Shown: one piece after another, positions 38,090 through 40,290 of the stretch
Layout: the number at the start of each line of letters is the position of its first letter
Position numbering within the stretch: position 1 is the stretch's first letter
NCBI GenBank assembly: GCA_964492495.1
Contig: CAZBKJ010000008.1
Span: 1 to 40,290, forward strand
DNA length: 40,290 nucleotides
Direction: 5' to 3'
Source: CAZBKJ01 sp964492495
GTDB taxonomy: Bacteria; Patescibacteriota; Microgenomatia; UBA1400; UBA12028
The notes under the pieces: generated by a model
The model's database searches: none
What the model was told of the DNA's origin: nothing
The model's input: only the letters and a program-made list of their open reading frames with translations
Translations under genes and position numbers: made by a program

Positions 38090-38500
38090 ATGGGAAAGTC
38101 TGAAAACCCAAAGAGGTTTGTCGTGATCACAGAAGATGAACCACAAGTTCTTGAAAGTGTAGAGAGACTCGTATTTGAGCGTACTGGCTTTTCAACTGAA
38201 GCTTTTGCAACCCTTCAACAATTTTTCGACTTTTTAGCAAAGCAAAACGACCTTCCACCAGAAGAAAGAGAACCTATTCAGGCATTTATTTTTGATGGAG
38301 ATCTTTCACCAGAGGCAACCAATGGGGAAGATGGACGACATGCTGCTATCGCCGTGCGATCAAATCCCTTGTATGACACAACGTTTATTATCGGAAACGC
38401 TAGAGGAGAAGTAGTTATTGGTGCAGATGCTGATGCGATGAAAGATCCCGATATACTACAAAACCGTATGCCCCATTGGATATCGGCAAAGAGAGACTAA
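38090..38500 (+). CDS. response-regulator receiver-like protein (degenerate)
   Basis: A 136-aa single-domain protein that fits the receiver fold. An acidic pair is near the N-terminus (FVVITEDEPQVLESVERL), the likely phospho-acceptor strand is AFIFDGDL (Asp at about residue 69), and a beta-4 strand follows (TTFIIGNARGE). The conserved Thr/Ser and Lys are not obvious; the Lys position may be Arg or lost. GGGAAGG lies 7 bases before the ATG. No kinase or output domain is adjacent. It may be a phosphorylation-independent receiver. It ends 6 bases from the lepB stop. Confidence 0.65.
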   Translation: MGKSENPKRFVVITEDEPQVLESVERLVFERTGFSTEAFATLQQFFDFLAKQNDLPPEEREPIQAFIFDGDLSPEATNGEDGRHAAIAVRSNPLYDTTFIIGNARGEVVIGADADAMKDPDILQNRMPHWISAKRD

Positions 38501-38506
38501 CGACAT

Positions 38507-39091
38507 TTAGAATGGGTAGCTTACTCTTGGAAGTAATCCGATACGATCTGCTGGCCAGTAGCGAAAGAATCCTTTGCCAACAATATTTTCTTTGTGAATT
38601 GGCCCCCATACACGACTGTCACTGCTGTGCGGTCTATTGTCTCCAATGACAATATATTCATCTGCGCCCAACTGGATAGGTGTTGACTGGATAAACTGTC
38701 CAGGATTTAAGACATTTTCAGGTGGAATATAGGGCTCTGGAAGCTCGAGACCATTGATGTAAAACTTGTGATCACGAATCTCGACTGTTTCTCCAGGGAC
38801 AGCAATAATACGTTTGATGAAATCACAGCCTGTACCTTTCGGACAGTTGGCTCGTTCTGGCGCATGAAAGACCACGACATCACCACGCTTTGGGTCACCA
38901 AGCTTGTAGCTCACTTTATCAGTCAGTACATATTCTTTGTCATGAAAGTTTGGAAACATGGAAAGTCCACTGACCTGATGCGGTTGCATGAGAAACAAGT
39001 AGATGACCAAAAAGATCGAGAGCGCGATCACGATTGTCTCAATCATGTCCAAAAAAAATGCCCCGAGGCGCTTGACTAATGAATCTTCCAT
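38507..39091 (-). CDS. lepB: signal peptidase I
   Basis: Cleaves signal peptides outside the membrane. One N-terminal membrane segment (MIETIVIALSIFLVIYLFL) is followed by the catalytic Ser in SGLSMFPNF (Ser44) and the catalytic Lys in FIKRIIAVPGE (Lys93). The late motif GDNRPHSSDSR is complete. The ATG at 39091 (MEDSLVKR) is preferred because GGGAGA lies 10 bases upstream. An ATG at 39109 or a TTG at 39145 would add up to 18 residues but lack a ribosome site. A 194-aa product is typical. Confidence 0.92.
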   Translation of the reverse strand: MEDSLVKRLGAFFLDMIETIVIALSIFLVIYLFLMQPHQVSGLSMFPNFHDKEYVLTDKVSYKLGDPKRGDVVVFHAPERANCPKGTGCDFIKRIIAVPGETVEIRDHKFYINGLELPEPYIPPENVLNPGQFIQSTPIQLGADEYIVIGDNRPHSSDSRVWGPIHKENIVGKGFFRYWPADRIGLLPRVSYPF

Positions 39092-39153
39092 TTGGGTATT
39101 ATCTCCCATCTGACAAAGAAAATACAAGTATAAGATCGAAAGCAAAAAAGAAA

Positions 39154-40182
39154 CTATACAGAAATTGAGAGGAAATCGCGTTCCGAGGGCTTCTCAATAG
39201 GTTTTTCTGTGAGTAAGCCTCCACCATGAAACTCTACCCCACATACTTTCCACCCAATTGCATTTTTCTTTTTCAACAATAAATTGCATAAGGTTGCTAC
39301 TTCTTGCACTGATGGATCCGGTGGGCTGCTAATTTCATCTGGATCCATCCCCGTTCTCTCGAGTGCTGGTAATAGTGATTTCCAAGTACTACTGATAAAA
39401 AAAAGCTGTTCCCTATTTCCTGGGAAAAGTAACGTACCCACGCAGTTGTACGATCGACGAGGTAACAAATTTAATCGTTTGTACACTTTTGACTGATTTT
39501 CTGAATCCATATACCAATTTGCCTCTATGAGTACCTCATTTTTTTGTAAGGGTTTTTCTTTTAGACGAGACAAGGAAGGATAGTCAAGAAGTTGAATCCT
39601 AGGCGGTTCAATAGAAATAAAAAATCCTCCATGCTGAATTTGATCTTCTGGACTTCGTTCACTAAACTCGCTCGAATTTCCATTGCCATCCATGTATCCT
39701 TCTTGGGGAACATTGTGCAGATAACCGCCATCATTTGAGACATACTTGAATGTTGTCATTGGTTGCATCGCAATAACATGTTCATCGAACTCAATTGTGT
39801 CAGAGCTTATTTGTTCTTGGCTCCAAAAAGCCCGGGGAAGGTGATACTGTATCACTGCGTTATCAGGAAAAACAAAGACTCCTAATTTTTTATAGTCTGG
39901 ACTCATGAATTCAGTGCCATCCTCAAAAACAGCTTCATGAAGATCACTTTCCATATCAGCGATAAGTTCAGCATTCTCAGACAGCATTTTTGCTGTGAGA
40001 GACCTCATACCATCACGACCTTTACCCCAGAGGTCTCGTACTCTTCTTGGATCTAAAAATTGCTTTGGATCTTTCATTTCATCCAGAACTTTTTTAAGTA
40101 AATCACCTGACGCATTCAGTCTTACCCTCATCTTCTCTGCTGGAGAGAGTGAATGATCTTTAGAAGTATCTTTTTTCGACAT
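39154..40182 (-). CDS. hypothetical protein (342 aa)
   Basis: I do not recognise this protein. It appears soluble. A basic, helical N-terminal region (KMRVRLNASGDLLKKVLDEM) is followed by beta-rich stretches with aromatics (FVFPDNAVIQYHLPRAFW) and a centre rich in Gly, Asn and Pro. No signal peptide or membrane helix is seen. The ATG at 40182 (MSKKDTSK) is preferred; an in-frame extension to 40227 is AT-rich and overlaps the promoter region of the tRNA gene on the other strand. The first half has an even spread of charged residues, as in nucleic-acid or protein-binding proteins, but nothing is specific. Confidence 0.7.
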   Translation of the reverse strand: MSKKDTSKDHSLSPAEKMRVRLNASGDLLKKVLDEMKDPKQFLDPRRVRDLWGKGRDGMRSLTAKMLSENAELIADMESDLHEAVFEDGTEFMSPDYKKLGVFVFPDNAVIQYHLPRAFWSQEQISSDTIEFDEHVIAMQPMTTFKYVSNDGGYLHNVPQEGYMDGNGNSSEFSERSPEDQIQHGGFFISIEPPRIQLLDYPSLSRLKEKPLQKNEVLIEANWYMDSENQSKVYKRLNLLPRRSYNCVGTLLFPGNREQLFFISSTWKSLLPALERTGMDPDEISSPPDPSVQEVATLCNLLLKKKNAIGWKVCGVEFHGGGLLTEKPIEKPSERDFLSISV

Positions 40183-40205
40183 ACATTTTTGTACTAATGG
40201 TACTG

Positions 40206-40211
40206 TATAAT
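40206..40211 (+). promoter_or_regulatory. candidate -10 of the tRNA-Val gene
   Basis: TATAAT, 39 bases before the tRNA 5' end, in an AT-rich stretch that also serves the divergent minus-strand gene. No clear -35 was found. Confidence 0.4.
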
Positions 40212-40250
40212 ATATAGTACTATACACTCGAGAAAATGATAATTGAGTAT

Positions 40251-40290
40251 GGACTCGTAGCTCAGTTGGTTAGAGCGCTTCATTCACATT
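40251..40290 (+). tRNA. tRNA-Val(CAC), 5' half, cut by the window end
   Basis: GGACTCG acceptor strand, TA, then a D-arm GCTC-AGTTGGTTA-GAGC, then the anticodon stem start CTTCA and loop TTCACAT. In standard numbering the anticodon is CAC (40285-40287), which reads Val codon GUG. The last base fits the start of the 3' anticodon stem (pairing of A31 with T39). The 3' half lies outside the window. Confidence 0.85.

Noticed and set aside
1..40290. UGA recoding as glycine (code 25)
   Set aside because: Several conserved genes end at TGA exactly where homologues end, including ATGA overlaps at 5251 and 23691.
1..40290. CRISPR array, integrated phage or insertion sequence with transposase
   Set aside because: No regularly spaced direct repeats, phage structural genes or transposase were found. 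The only mobile-looking parts are the short palindromic repeats and the GIY-YIG gene.

Overview
This window looks like a chromosome segment of a candidate phyla radiation (Patescibacteria) bacterium. It is gene-dense, has moderate AT bias, carries many small lineage-specific hypothetical genes, and has trimmed or divergent versions of cell-wall enzymes. UGA is used as a normal stop (for example in rsmH, ftsW, murA and parB), so the UGA-glycine code of Gracilibacteria/Absconditabacteria does not apply. A Peregrinibacteria-like lineage is my best guess, but this is inference only.

Layout. Positions 1-3166 hold a partial gene, a small ORF, a glycine T-box riboswitch, a small GIY-YIG endonuclease gene bracketed by palindromic repeats, glyS (with a 10-N assembly gap near its 3' end) and a lipoprotein gene. 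Positions 3170-3771 carry two related small minus-strand genes, one frameshifted. Positions 3930-28451 are a long, interrupted division and cell-wall (dcw) cluster: mraZ, rsmH, ftsL-like, ftsI, murE, yvcK, hypothetical, pgeF, murC, murB, hflX, murA, mraY, murL-like, murD, ftsW, murG, ftsQ, ftsA, ftsZ. Then come two small genes, an isoleucine T-box, ileS, rodA, rplU, an RNA methylase-like gene, rpmA, a broken small gene, an FkbM methyltransferase, parB, a receiver-like gene, lepB, a hypothetical gene and the 5' half of tRNA-Val(CAC).

How it fits together. MurA, MurB, MurC, MurD and MurE build the UDP-MurNAc peptide, PgeF probably edits it, and MurL-like with MurD probably install and epimerise glutamate. 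MraY and MurG make lipid I and II. FtsW/FtsI and RodA polymerise it, with FtsZ, FtsA, FtsQ and FtsL organising the septum. murF and ddl are absent from this window.

Most unusual features. (1) A family of short palindromic repeats with GGATYC...GATGACAA ends has eight copies here. One pair brackets the GIY-YIG gene, one copy lies inside the ileS T-box leader, and one is in frame inside murL. (2) Both T-boxes appear to share an ultrashort Stem I with the cognate codon in its loop. (3) Many plus-strand genes have a -10 element 6-10 nt before the ATG and no Shine-Dalgarno, suggesting leaderless mRNAs. (4) Small minus-strand genes sit almost stop-to-stop against plus-strand genes. (5) Key residues are substituted in MurA (Cys to Asp), MurB (Ser to Cys) and MraY (HHH motif).
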